From JBOGOC01 sp050747525 (GTDB lineage Bacteria; Acidobacteriota; Polarisedimenticolia; JACPZX01; DASXTC01), in assembly GCA_050747525.1 (NCBI GenBank), contig JBOGOC010000027.1:1-64000 (forward strand): a stretch of DNA of 64,000 bases, written 5' to 3'. The position numbers and the translations under genes were made by a program. The stretch's first letter is position 1. The number at the start of each line of letters is the position of its first letter. A model generated the notes under the pieces. It was given only the letters and a program-made list of their open reading frames with translations. It did no database searches and was not told the DNA's origin. Shown here in pieces: positions 47,103 to 56,050 of this stretch.

Positions 47103-47119
47103 GTCAGGGATTCCCTGAC
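47103..47119. promoter_or_regulatory. Perfect palindrome, candidate operator of the adjacent NarL-type regulator
   Basis: GTCAGGGATTCCCTGAC: two perfect 8-base arms around one central T. It lies between the regulator stop (47125) and the receiver gene start (47009), 94 bases upstream of that start. NarL/FixJ regulators bind as dimers to inverted repeats of this size. Too short and T-poor to be a terminator. Confidence 0.5.
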
Positions 47120-47124
47120 GGCGG

Positions 47125-47775
47125 CTAGTCCTGGGGGGAGACGAGGCCCGTGCGGATGGCGAAGCGGACCAGTCCGGCGACGTCGCGGATGCCGAGACGC
47201 TCCATCAGCCTGGCCCGGTGCGTCTCCACGGTCTTGATGCTGACGCCGAGCCGGTGCGCGATCTCCTTGGTGGAGTGGCCTTCGGCGATGAGCTGAAGGA
47301 TCTCCCGCTGTCTCCGGGTGAGCCCCAGCAGCGGGTCGGGGGATGTGGCGTCGCCGCCGGTGAGCATCTCCTGCACCACCGTGCGCGACACCTTGGGGGT
47401 CAGGTAGGTTTCCCCCCGCATGACCGACTCGATCGCGAGCGGCAGTTCCGGCACCGTGGCCCCCTTGACGAGGTACCCGGCCGCCCCGGCCTTCAGCGCC
47501 TCGCGCACGTAGCGGGAGTCGGTGTACATGGAAAGGATCACCACCCTCGTGCGCGCGGATTCCTGCGACGCCTGGCGGACCACGTCGAGGCCGTTGAGGC
47601 CGGGCATGGTGATGTCGATCAGCGCCACGTCCGGCTGGTGCTCGCGGATGAGCTCCAGAGCGCGCCGGCCGTCATCACATTCCGCGACGACCGTCACGTC
47701 CGGGATCCGCTCCAGCAAGGAACGGATCCCGGCCCTCACCAGAATGTGGTCGTCCGCCAGCACCACGCGGATCAT
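47125..47775 (-). CDS. NarL/LuxR-family response regulator
   Basis: A 216-residue two-domain regulator. The receiver has VVLADDHILVRAGI, phosphoacceptor in ALIDITMPGLNGLD, Ser switch (VVILSMYTD) and Lys in YLVKG. The C-terminal LuxR helix-turn-helix (about 150-210) shows LTRRQREILQLIAEGHSTKEIAHRLGVS. Its start overlaps the kinase stop by 4 bases, so they are a cognate pair. The palindrome just downstream suggests it controls the protease operon. Confidence 0.92.
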   Translation of the reverse strand: MIRVVLADDHILVRAGIRSLLERIPDVTVVAECDDGRRALELIREHQPDVALIDITMPGLNGLDVVRQASQESARTRVVILSMYTDSRYVREALKAGAAGYLVKGATVPELPLAIESVMRGETYLTPKVSRTVVQEMLTGGDATSPDPLLGLTRRQREILQLIAEGHSTKEIAHRLGVSIKTVETHRARLMERLGIRDVAGLVRFAIRTGLVSPQD

Positions 47776-50700
47776 GCCGCGTCCTCCAGGGGCAGCGAGG
47801 CGTGCACCCGCGTGCCGTGGCCCGGTGAAGATTCGATGGTCAGCTCGCCTCCCAGCGCGCCCACGCGCTCCTGCATGCCCAGCAGCCCCAGGGCTTTCCC
47901 GGTGGCGGAGCTTCCCAGGACGGCCTGCACGTCGAACCCGTCGCCATCGTCCCGCACATCGATGTGGAGCATGCTCCCCCTCCGTTCGAGCGTGACGTTC
48001 ACGCTGCGAGCTCCCGCATGCCTCACCACGTTCGCGACCGCCTCCTGCACCACACGAAAAGCGCTGATCTCGAGCTCGGGGGTGAGCGAACCCCTGGCGA
48101 CGCCGCTGTCGCGCATCTCGAGGACCAGGCTTGAGCGCTCGGCATGTGTCTCGAGGTAGCCCCGCAGGGAGGCGACCAGCCCCATCTCCTCGAGCAGGGG
48201 AGGCCTCAGGTTCAGGGACAGGCTGCGGATGTGCTGGATCATCCTATCGATCAGATCCGTGGATTCGGCGAGCCGGCTCGATCCGGCGGACCCCGGGTGG
48301 TCGCCCTCCAGAAGCTGGAGATTGATGCCCACGGCGGTCAGCGATGGCCCCAGCTCGTCGTGGAGCTCGCGAGCGATGCTGCGGCGCTCCTCCTCCTTGG
48401 CTGCCTCGAGCCGCCGGGTCAGCAGCCGCAGCCGCGCATACGCGGCGCCGAGATCGTGGCGCGCCTTCTCGCGCTGCTCCTGAAGCTTCAATAGCTCGTC
48501 GTTCCTTCGCCTGAGGGCGGACATGCGCAACCGGTGGGCTCCCAGGGCGCTTCCCACCAGCGCCACCGCGATGGTGGACCGGAACCAGGCCGTCATCCAG
48601 AAAGGCGGGATGACGTGAATGGCCAGGGCGTGCGGAAGCTCGGTCCATGTTCCCTGGCACCCCCGTCCCCTGGCCATGAACAGATGTGTTCCGGGGGGGA
48701 GATCGACAAGGGTGAGGGTCCGCCGGGGCCCCAGATCGGTCCAGGGCTCGTCGGGGCCGAGCCTGTATGCGTGCGCGTGGCGGTGCACCGGCTCGAAGTC
48801 GAGGATCGAGAGCTCCAGCGAGATCCATCGACCATACGGAATCTCCACGGCCCGCAGATCCCCCGCGGGTGCGCCCGGCCCCGCCTCGCCGGCGGCCTGG
48901 ATGGACGTGATCCGCATCGGGCTCGCGCTCCGCGGGAAAGGAGTGCCGGCGGGGTAGGCTACCAGCCCGCGCACCGACCCGAAGAAGAGCAGGTCCCCCG
49001 TCCGCGCCGCGGAGCCCGACTCGAACTCACCCGAGATCAGGCCGTCGTCCACGGTGAGGCTGACGACCGATCCCGCATCCGGATCGTAACGAGAGAGCCC
49101 TCGCTTCGTGCTGAGCCAGAGACTGCCGTCGTCGTCTTCGACCATCCCCATGATGTTGTCGTCGATGAGACCGTCGCGCGATGTGATGCGCGTGAAACGG
49201 ACGATGCCGTCCGCCTCCTGGTCGGCACGGTTCAGCCCTCCTCCGCCCGTCCCGATCCACAGGCGTCCCTTCCTGTCCTCGAGCAGGGAGGTCACGAAAT
49301 GGCTTCCCAGTGAACCGGGCTCCGGACCGGCCCGGTAACGCACCACTCCCGGGCGCCCGGGCTCCACCCGGTTCAAGCCGCCGGAGCGCGTGCCCACCCA
49401 GAGCGTTCCGCGCCGGTCCTCGAGGAGGGCCGTCACGTACGCATCGCTCAGACTGTCCGGCCGAGCCGGATCGTGAAGGTATCGCTCGGCCACACGCCCC
49501 GAGGCGTCGAGCCGGTGCAGCCCCCCTTCTCCGGTGCCCACCCAGATCCTGCCGGCCCGATCCTGCAGCAGCCCTACCACATAGCCGGGGCCAAGACTGG
49601 ACGGGTCGTCCGGATCGTGCTGCAGCGTCAGGCTCCCGGATTGGGATTCCAGCTTCAGGACTCCAACGCCGGTTCCGATCCAGAGTGACCCGTCGCGCGC
49701 CGGCACGATCCCGTAGATGGAAGGGTCCCCCTCGACGGGAACGATGCGGGGCGCTCCCCCGCTCCCGTCGAGCCGCGCCAGATCGCCTGCCCGTGTTCCG
49801 ATCCAGATCGAGCCGTCACTCGCGCCGGCCATGGCGGTGATATCGTTCGATCGCAGCCCCTCGATGCCTGAAAGCCGCGCGCGGACGGACGCCACGGAGC
49901 GTGAGGCCTGGGTCACCCTCCAGGCGCCGCCGCCCCAGCTCCCCGCCCACACCGTGTCCTCCTGATCCACCATGAGGCTCGCCACGCGCCGGGCCAGGTC
50001 GCCCCACGGCTCGCAGGCTCCGCGCCACGCCAGCACGCCCCCGCCGGGGATCATCTCGCGCAGGCCATCGTCCAGTGTGCCCATCCACAAGGCTCCCGAC
50101 GGTCCCCGGCTCAAGGCCGTGATCAGGGGCTCACGCTCCCCGGGCCGGTCATCGTTGATCGGCACGCGCTGCACGGTCCCCGAGCTCTCCACGGCGCACA
50201 GGCCCGCGGCCGTTCCGGCCCAGATGCGCCGGCCCGAGTCGGCCGACAGCGCGAACACGGCGTCGTCGGGGAGGGAGGCCGGATTCGAGGCGCTGTGGCG
50301 CCAGGTCACGATCTCTCCCGTGCGCGGATCCCGCCGGCTCAACCCCCCGCCGTTGGTGGCCACCCAGAGCCGCCCGTCCGGGTCACGCAGCAGCGCGGTG
50401 ACGTAGTCGTGGCCCGCATCGAACCGCTGGAACCTGCCGGAGGCGACATCCAGCCGGTTGAGCCCCACCTGGGTTCCGACCCACAGCTCCCCCGGCTCTC
50501 CGTCGGCGATGGCGTAGACGCTGTCGTGGCTGAGAGACGCCGGGTCGGATTCGTCGTGACGGAACCGGATGAAGTTCCAGCGCGAGCGATCCAGGAGGTT
50601 CAGCCCGCCGGTGTTCGTGCCGAACCAGAGCCGGCCTTCGCGGTCCTCGAAGATCGTGCGCACGGTGTTGTCGGAGATCGACGACGGATCGGCCGGATCG

Positions 50701-50939
50701 TGCCGGAACTGGGTGAAGGTGCTGCCGTCATAGAGAGCCAGCCCATCCCGCGAGCCGAGCCAGACCAGCCCCTCGCGATCCCGGTGCAGCGCGGTGATCA
50801 CCTCGGCGGGCGGGCCCCCGGCTGAGCCGAGCCGCTGCGCGTGCGGGCACGCGGGCCCGGCGGTGGCGTCGCGACCCAGCGTGGCCAGGATCACCATCAT
50901 GGCGGCGAGCAGATTCATGGGTAGCCGAGAGCCTAGCAT
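47772..50939 (-). CDS. Propeller-type sensor histidine kinase
   Basis: About 1055 residues. A signal/anchor segment is followed by 12 or more two-component-propeller (Reg_prop) repeats such as EDREGRLWFGTNTGGLNLLDR, forming two periplasmic beta-propellers (about 30-670). A Y_Y_Y domain (about 700-790), one transmembrane helix, a coiled linker, a HisKA_3 box (RSIARELHDELGPSL, phospho-His) and a HATPase_c domain (VRDDGDGFDVQ) complete it. Such hybrids usually sense extracellular polysaccharide or other polymers. No receiver is fused, so it signals to the overlapping NarL-type gene. Start 50939 is preferred; 50918 is possible. It is divergent from the gene at 50980. Confidence 0.9.
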   Translation of the reverse strand: MLGSRLPMNLLAAMMVILATLGRDATAGPACPHAQRLGSAGGPPAEVITALHRDREGLVWLGSRDGLALYDGSTFTQFRHDPADPSSISDNTVRTIFEDREGRLWFGTNTGGLNLLDRSRWNFIRFRHDESDPASLSHDSVYAIADGEPGELWVGTQVGLNRLDVASGRFQRFDAGHDYVTALLRDPDGRLWVATNGGGLSRRDPRTGEIVTWRHSASNPASLPDDAVFALSADSGRRIWAGTAAGLCAVESSGTVQRVPINDDRPGEREPLITALSRGPSGALWMGTLDDGLREMIPGGGVLAWRGACEPWGDLARRVASLMVDQEDTVWAGSWGGGAWRVTQASRSVASVRARLSGIEGLRSNDITAMAGASDGSIWIGTRAGDLARLDGSGGAPRIVPVEGDPSIYGIVPARDGSLWIGTGVGVLKLESQSGSLTLQHDPDDPSSLGPGYVVGLLQDRAGRIWVGTGEGGLHRLDASGRVAERYLHDPARPDSLSDAYVTALLEDRRGTLWVGTRSGGLNRVEPGRPGVVRYRAGPEPGSLGSHFVTSLLEDRKGRLWIGTGGGGLNRADQEADGIVRFTRITSRDGLIDDNIMGMVEDDDGSLWLSTKRGLSRYDPDAGSVVSLTVDDGLISGEFESGSAARTGDLLFFGSVRGLVAYPAGTPFPRSASPMRITSIQAAGEAGPGAPAGDLRAVEIPYGRWISLELSILDFEPVHRHAHAYRLGPDEPWTDLGPRRTLTLVDLPPGTHLFMARGRGCQGTWTELPHALAIHVIPPFWMTAWFRSTIAVALVGSALGAHRLRMSALRRRNDELLKLQEQREKARHDLGAAYARLRLLTRRLEAAKEEERRSIARELHDELGPSLTAVGINLQLLEGDHPGSAGSSRLAESTDLIDRMIQHIRSLSLNLRPPLLEEMGLVASLRGYLETHAERSSLVLEMRDSGVARGSLTPELEISAFRVVQEAVANVVRHAGARSVNVTLERRGSMLHIDVRDDGDGFDVQAVLGSSATGKALGLLGMQERVGALGGELTIESSPGHGTRVHASLPLEDAA

Positions 50940-50979
50940 TCCCTTGATCCGATGGGGATCCGTCTGGTAGCGTGATGTC

Positions 50980-53235
50980 GTGCGCACCTTGGGGCGCTTC
51001 CTCCTTCTCATCCTTCCTGTTTTGTGCCTGCATCCCTCCGTGTTCGGCAGCGACTGGCCGCGCGAGTTCACCAGCGGCAGCTACAAAATCGTGATGTATC
51101 AGCCGCAGCCCGACTCCATGGAAGGGAACTCCGTGACCGCCCGCACCGCCGTGTCGGTGCAGGGGAAGGACCAGAAGGACCCGGTCTTCGGGGCGGTCTT
51201 TTTGACGGCGCGCCTGGACATCGATCGGGAGAAGGACACCGCGCGGGTCCTCCAGGTGAGGGTTGACCGCGTGCGCTTCCCCGACGTCAAGCCGGACGAC
51301 CCGCGAGCCAAGCAGCTGGCGGCCGTGATCGAGAAAGAGCTTCCCCGCCAGGACCTGGAGATCTCGGTGTCCGAACTGATCACGGCCCTGGAGCCGGCGC
51401 CGGGGGGGGACAAGGGGCTGAAGCACGATCCTCCCGTGATCCTGGTGAAGGACCATCCGGCCATCCTGGTGACCTTCGACGGCGAGCCGAGTCTGAAGGC
51501 GATCCCCAACACGTCGTTCCAGCGCGTGGTGAACACCGCTTTCCCGATCGTCCAGGATCCCGAGAGCAAGTTCTTCTACCTGTACGGAAGCCTGGTCTGG
51601 TTCCGCACGAAGAACCTTCTCACCGAGGAATGGAAGCCGGTCGACGAGCCGCCCAAGAAGATGGCCGATCTGTTCAAGGATCCCAACCAGCCGGCGCAGA
51701 AGCCGCCCGACGCCGGCCAGGGTCTTTCGAAAGAGCAGCTCAAGAAGGCGAAGATCTACACCGCCACCAAGCCCACCGAGCTGATCGTCATCGATGGGAA
51801 GCCCGACTACAAGCCGCTGGTGGAAGGGGAGCTCCTCTACGTCGCCAACACCGAGGACTATCTCTTCCTGGAGGTGGCCACCCAGAAGCACTACACGGTG
51901 CTGTCGGGGCGCTGGTACTCGGCCCCCTCGTGGGAAGGTCCCTGGACCTTCGTCTTCCCGGACACCCTGCCCAAGACCTTCGCGAAGATCCCCAAGAGCT
52001 CGCCCAAGGCGGGAGCGCTGGCCCACGTGCCGGGGACCGACGAGGCGACCGATGCCCTGATGGACGCGGTCATCCCGCAGACGGCCAGCGTGAAGAAGGG
52101 GCCCGCCAAGTTCGAGGCCACGTATGACGGCGAGCCGAAGTTCGAGCCGATCGAGGGGACCAAGCTCCAGTACGCCGTGAACACCCCGCAGCAGATCATC
52201 CTGGCCGACGGCAAGTACTACGCCTGCGAGCAGGGGATCTGGTTCATCTCCGACAAGCCGAAGGGCCCATGGAAGGTGTCCGAGACGCGGCCCGTCGGCA
52301 TCGAGGACGTTCCCGCCAGCAGCCCGGCCTACAACACCAAGTACGTGTACATCTACGACACGACGCCCGAGACGGTCCTGGTCGGCTACACCCCGGGCTA
52401 CACGTGGGTCTATCCGTACTACGGCTGCGTCGTGTACGGCACCGGCTGGTACTACCCCGCCTGGCACGGGGCCTATTACTACCCCCGCCCGGTCACCTAC
52501 GGATTCCACGTCAGCTACAACCCCTACACCGGCTGGGGCTTCGGCATGAGCTGGTCCGTGGGATTCATGACCTTCAGCGTCGGCTGGGGAGGATACTGGG
52601 GTGGAGGATGGTACGCCCCGATTCACGGCCCCAGCTACGGCGCCGGGTTCTGGCACGGCTACTATCACGGCAGCCATCCGGGTGGCGGCGGCTGGTTCGG
52701 CCCGGGCGGCTATCACCCGAGTCCGCATGCGGGCCAGCGTCCCGGCGGCGGGGGCACCGGCGCCTCGCAGCTTCCCGCCGGAGGCGCGGGGGGGGCCAAC
52801 CGGCCCTCACAGCTACCGGCCGGCGGAGGGGCGGGGGCGTCGCAGCGGCCGTCCAATATCTACGGCAAGCCGGGGAACTCCGATCTGGGCGCGCGCCCGG
52901 CGCAGCGCCCGGCGAATCCCAGTGCCGGGACGAGACCGTCGCAGCTCCCCAACAACGTGTACGCCGGCCGTGACGGCAGCGTCAACCGTTACGATCCCTC
53001 GGGGGGCTGGCAGACCCGCGATCAGGGAAACTGGTCGTCGGGAAGCGGGAACGCCCGTCCTTCCCAGCAGCCGTCGTCGGGATCGAGCGCGCAACGGCCG
53101 TCGCAGCAGCCGTCACGTGGCTCCTCGTCCTATCCGAGCGCCAGCGCCCGGGGCGGGGGGTCGCTGGATGCTTCGCGGGCGTCTCGATCCCGCTCCATGT
53201 CCATGCCGCGCGGCGGGGGCGGGCGCCGCCGCTGA
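50980..53235 (+). CDS. Large secreted GW/GY-rich protein with a low-complexity tail
   Basis: A 751-residue exported protein (GTG start, signal peptide ending VFGSD). Residues about 25-450 are repeated alpha/beta domains with recurring P-I/V-VxxTAFPI, LYGSLVWF, WYSAPSWEGPW and GIWFISDKPKGPW motifs; similar proteins are often labelled carbohydrate-binding family V/XII-like. Then come Tyr/Gly/Trp-rich beta repeats (YNPYTGWGFGMSWS) and a disordered tail of Ser-Gln-Leu-Pro-Ala-Gly and Arg-Pro-Ser-Gln repeats. Its start is 40 bases from the divergent sensor-kinase start. TTGATC (50944-50949) and TAGCGT (50968-50973), 18 apart, may form a promoter with almost no leader. Surface adhesion or matrix binding is a guess. 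Confidence 0.7.
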   Translation: MRTLGRFLLLILPVLCLHPSVFGSDWPREFTSGSYKIVMYQPQPDSMEGNSVTARTAVSVQGKDQKDPVFGAVFLTARLDIDREKDTARVLQVRVDRVRFPDVKPDDPRAKQLAAVIEKELPRQDLEISVSELITALEPAPGGDKGLKHDPPVILVKDHPAILVTFDGEPSLKAIPNTSFQRVVNTAFPIVQDPESKFFYLYGSLVWFRTKNLLTEEWKPVDEPPKKMADLFKDPNQPAQKPPDAGQGLSKEQLKKAKIYTATKPTELIVIDGKPDYKPLVEGELLYVANTEDYLFLEVATQKHYTVLSGRWYSAPSWEGPWTFVFPDTLPKTFAKIPKSSPKAGALAHVPGTDEATDALMDAVIPQTASVKKGPAKFEATYDGEPKFEPIEGTKLQYAVNTPQQIILADGKYYACEQGIWFISDKPKGPWKVSETRPVGIEDVPASSPAYNTKYVYIYDTTPETVLVGYTPGYTWVYPYYGCVVYGTGWYYPAWHGAYYYPRPVTYGFHVSYNPYTGWGFGMSWSVGFMTFSVGWGGYWGGGWYAPIHGPSYGAGFWHGYYHGSHPGGGGWFGPGGYHPSPHAGQRPGGGGTGASQLPAGGAGGANRPSQLPAGGGAGASQRPSNIYGKPGNSDLGARPAQRPANPSAGTRPSQLPNNVYAGRDGSVNRYDPSGGWQTRDQGNWSSGSGNARPSQQPSSGSSAQRPSQQPSRGSSSYPSASARGGGSLDASRASRSRSMSMPRGGGGRRR

Positions 53236-53312
53236 CCGGCAGGCTCCCTTGTCCTTTCACATCTCCGTAAAAGCGAGCGGCCTGAAGGCGTATTGAAGCC
53301 GTTCCGAGGCGA

Positions 53313-53341
53313 TTGAAGTCGCCTGGCCGCTCGGGTAGCAT
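53313..53341 (+). promoter_or_regulatory. Candidate promoter of the porin/glutaminase operon
   Basis: TTGAAG at 53313-53318, a 17-base spacer and TAGCAT at 53336-53341, in the 192-base gap after the large secreted-protein gene. The predicted start is about 80 bases before the GTG at 53428. Confidence 0.42.
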
Positions 53342-53427
53342 GTCGGCCTTGCCGGCCGGGCCCGGCCATCGCACTGTCCGCGACTCCGGAGGGTCACGAG
53401 CTTGAGTGATCCGGGAACGAACGCCGC

Positions 53428-54960
53428 GTGAGGTTTCCGCGGTGTCTCCCCATCCTGCTTCTGCTCTTGACGAGTCTCGAGAGAAACTTCGCGGAGCCCC
53501 AGGCCGGGCCCGTGGTCACCGTGGTGTGCGCCTCCCGTCCGGGTGAAAGAGTGCACTGCCCCGCCGACACCTCGGCCGGAGTCGCGCTCGTCCGCTCCAC
53601 GGGCGAGGCGGAGTGCCTGCTGGGGAAGACCTGGGGCTACGACGACCAGGGGATCTGGGTGTCGGACGGCTGCGCCGGCGAGTTCTATCTCGGCAGGTCG
53701 GTTCCCCCTGAGCAGCCGCCACCGGCCCCCACTCCCGGCTTCAAGGCGCAGCCGGGCGACGAGAGGCCGACGTGGGGGGTTCTTGACAGCAGCTCGGGCG
53801 GGTTCCTCATCGGCAGGGGGTCCAAGGGTGAGCTGACGCTGAGCGGGTACGCGCTGGTCCGATGGATCGACCAGCTCCCCGCCGATGAGACCTTCACCGA
53901 TCACCTGGGCAACGTGCACGAGGTCGACACGCGCAACGACATCCAGTTCCATCGGGCGATGCTGCACTTCAAGGGATGGCTCTTCTCGCAGAAGATGCGC
54001 TATCAGATCACCGTCTGGACGGTGATGTCCACTGATCAGACGACCCTGTACGGCTACATCGGCTACCAGTTCCACCCGAAGTTCAACCTCTACGGAGGCA
54101 TCAACACCATCGGCGGCAGCCGTTCGCTGTACGGGTCTCATCCTTTCTGGCTGGCGAACGACCGCGTGATGGCGGATGAGTTCTTCCGTCCCAGCTTCGT
54201 GGGAGCCGTCTGGGCCAACGGCGAGGTGGCTCCGGGCCTCTGGTACCAGGTGGCGGTGGGGAACAATCTCAGCCAGCTCGGGATCACCGCCAACCAGCTC
54301 AACCGTGAATTGGCCAGCGGCGTGGGGATGTGGTGGATGCCCACCACCCACGAGTTCGGCCCGCAGGGGGCCTATGGCGACTGGGAATACCACGAGCGCG
54401 TGGCCACGCGGTTCGGGTGGTCCACCGCTCAGAGCGTGGAGGATCGCCAGGAGCTGTCGGACAACACCCCCGAAAACACGCAGATCCGGCTGGCCGACAG
54501 TCTCCTGCTGTTCGATCCGGGGTCTCTGGCTCCCGGGGTGATCGTGAGGCAGGCGGACTACCGGATCGCCTCGGCAGACGCGGCCATGAAGTACAAGGGC
54601 TTCTTCCTGCACGTCGAGGGGTACCAGCGATGGCTCGACGACTTCAAGGCCGACGGCCCCACGGGGGTGGCGGAGCTCGTGGACAAGGGCTTCCACGTGC
54701 AGACGGCGTTCTTCCCCATCAAGCGGAAGGTGGAGCTGTACGGCGTGACGTCGTGGATCTTCGGGGACAAGAGCGCCGGGTTCGGCACCAGCCATGAGTA
54801 CATCGTGGGAGGGAACTGGTACCCGTTCCCCTCGCGCAACGTCCGGATCAATGCTCAGATCATCGACGTGACGGCCTCGTCGGCCAGCAGCGTGTTCGGC
54901 TTCTACGTGGGCGGGCAGACCGGGACCACCTATTCGGTCGCAACGTCCATTTTCTTCTGA
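53428..54960 (+). CDS. DUF3011 domain fused to an outer-membrane porin-like barrel
   Basis: A 510-residue exported protein (GTG start). Residues about 28-92 form a DUF3011 domain: VVCASRPGERVHC, then ECLLGKTWGYDDQGIWVSDGCAGEF, with paired cysteines and the GIWV core. After a Pro-rich linker, about 380 residues alternate in strand patterns typical of phosphate-selective-porin-O/P-like barrels (RMRYQITVWTVMS-like strands, YGGINTIGG, terminal SVATSIFF ending in Phe). DUF3011 is normally found alone or in small periplasmic proteins; fusion to a barrel would place a binding module at the channel. The amidohydrolase gene follows 10 bases later. Confidence 0.72.
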   Translation: MRFPRCLPILLLLLTSLERNFAEPQAGPVVTVVCASRPGERVHCPADTSAGVALVRSTGEAECLLGKTWGYDDQGIWVSDGCAGEFYLGRSVPPEQPPPAPTPGFKAQPGDERPTWGVLDSSSGGFLIGRGSKGELTLSGYALVRWIDQLPADETFTDHLGNVHEVDTRNDIQFHRAMLHFKGWLFSQKMRYQITVWTVMSTDQTTLYGYIGYQFHPKFNLYGGINTIGGSRSLYGSHPFWLANDRVMADEFFRPSFVGAVWANGEVAPGLWYQVAVGNNLSQLGITANQLNRELASGVGMWWMPTTHEFGPQGAYGDWEYHERVATRFGWSTAQSVEDRQELSDNTPENTQIRLADSLLLFDPGSLAPGVIVRQADYRIASADAAMKYKGFFLHVEGYQRWLDDFKADGPTGVAELVDKGFHVQTAFFPIKRKVELYGVTSWIFGDKSAGFGTSHEYIVGGNWYPFPSRNVRINAQIIDVTASSASSVFGFYVGGQTGTTYSVATSIFF

Positions 54961-54970
54961 GGAGTCGCTG

Positions 54971-56026
54971 ATGGGGATCCGGCGATCCGCGACGTGCGTG
55001 CTGGTGGCCGCCCTCTGCCTGGCGGGACAGAGCCGCGCGCAGACCTACGAGCTGAACGACGTCCACTTCCACCTCACCAACTACGTCCAGGAAGGGACCG
55101 ACATCCGCGACTTCCTGAAGATCATGGGGAGCCGCGTGGGTCGCGTGGCGCTGTTCGGCATTCCGCTGCAGCAGACCTGGTCGTTCGGCAACACCGGTGA
55201 CTTCGCCCCCACGTATTACTTGCAGACCGACGCGCCGCTCTACTACTACTCCTTCACCGACGCCTTCATCGCCATGGCCTACAGGTCGCTGACGCCTCAG
55301 CAGCAGGCGCGGTTCGACCCGATGATCACGGGGTTCAACCCCGCGGACATGTACGCCGCCGATCACATCCGCCGCGTGCTGACCACGTTCCCGGGGGTCT
55401 TCAGCGGCATCGGCGAGTTCACCATCCACAAGGAGTTCGTGTCGGCCAAGGTGGCGGGGGAGGTGGCCAGCCTCACCAATCCGGCGCTCGATCGGATCCT
55501 GGACTTCGCCCAGGAGGTCGGGCTCGTCGTGCTCATCCACAACGACGTGGACACGCCGTTCCCGAAGCCCGGGCAGGAGCCGTACCAGGTGCTGCAGCTG
55601 CGCGACCTGTTCCTGCGCCACCCGGGCGCCACGATCATCTGGGCCCACATCGGCCTGGGACGGATCGTCCATCCGATTCAGGACCAGCTCGGCATCGTGG
55701 ATCGGGCCCTGTCCGATCCGCGGTTCGATCACGTCAACATGGACATCTCCTGGACCGAGGTCGCCAAGTACCTGACGGCCTCGCCCGAGGCCATCCGCGT
55801 GACGGCCGACCTGATCAACCGCCACCCCGATCGGTTCCTGTTCGGCACCGACGAGGTGGCCCCGTCTGATCAGAGGAGCTACTTGAAGGTTTACGAGACC
55901 TACCAGCCGCTTTTCGCGCGCCTCACGCCCGAGGCCCGCGGGAAGCTGCTCAAGGGGAACTACGAGCGTCTTTTCGACGCGGCCCGGCGCAAGGTGAGGG
56001 CCTGGGAGAAGGAGCACGTGAAGTGA
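54971..56026 (+). CDS. Exported amidohydrolase-family metal hydrolase
   Basis: A 351-residue protein with a Sec signal peptide (LAGQSRAQT). The Amidohydrolase_2 TIM barrel ligands are visible: HFH in DVHFHL, His in LVVLIHND, His in IIWAHIGLGR, and Asp in FLFGTDEVAP. Family members hydrolyse or decarboxylate small cyclic or amide-bearing compounds; export is uncommon. It lies between two porin genes and upstream of an exported glutaminase, consistent with periplasmic processing of an imported substrate. The substrate is unknown. Confidence 0.82.
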   Translation: MGIRRSATCVLVAALCLAGQSRAQTYELNDVHFHLTNYVQEGTDIRDFLKIMGSRVGRVALFGIPLQQTWSFGNTGDFAPTYYLQTDAPLYYYSFTDAFIAMAYRSLTPQQQARFDPMITGFNPADMYAADHIRRVLTTFPGVFSGIGEFTIHKEFVSAKVAGEVASLTNPALDRILDFAQEVGLVVLIHNDVDTPFPKPGQEPYQVLQLRDLFLRHPGATIIWAHIGLGRIVHPIQDQLGIVDRALSDPRFDHVNMDISWTEVAKYLTASPEAIRVTADLINRHPDRFLFGTDEVAPSDQRSYLKVYETYQPLFARLTPEARGKLLKGNYERLFDAARRKVRAWEKEHVK

Positions 56027-56050
56027 CCATGGGCGCACAAGGAGGAGTGG

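Noticed and set aside
52740..53160. Repetitive DNA that might be a CRISPR or VNTR
   Set aside because: It is the in-frame low-complexity tail (Ser/Gln/Pro/Gly repeats) of a secreted protein, without regular spacers.
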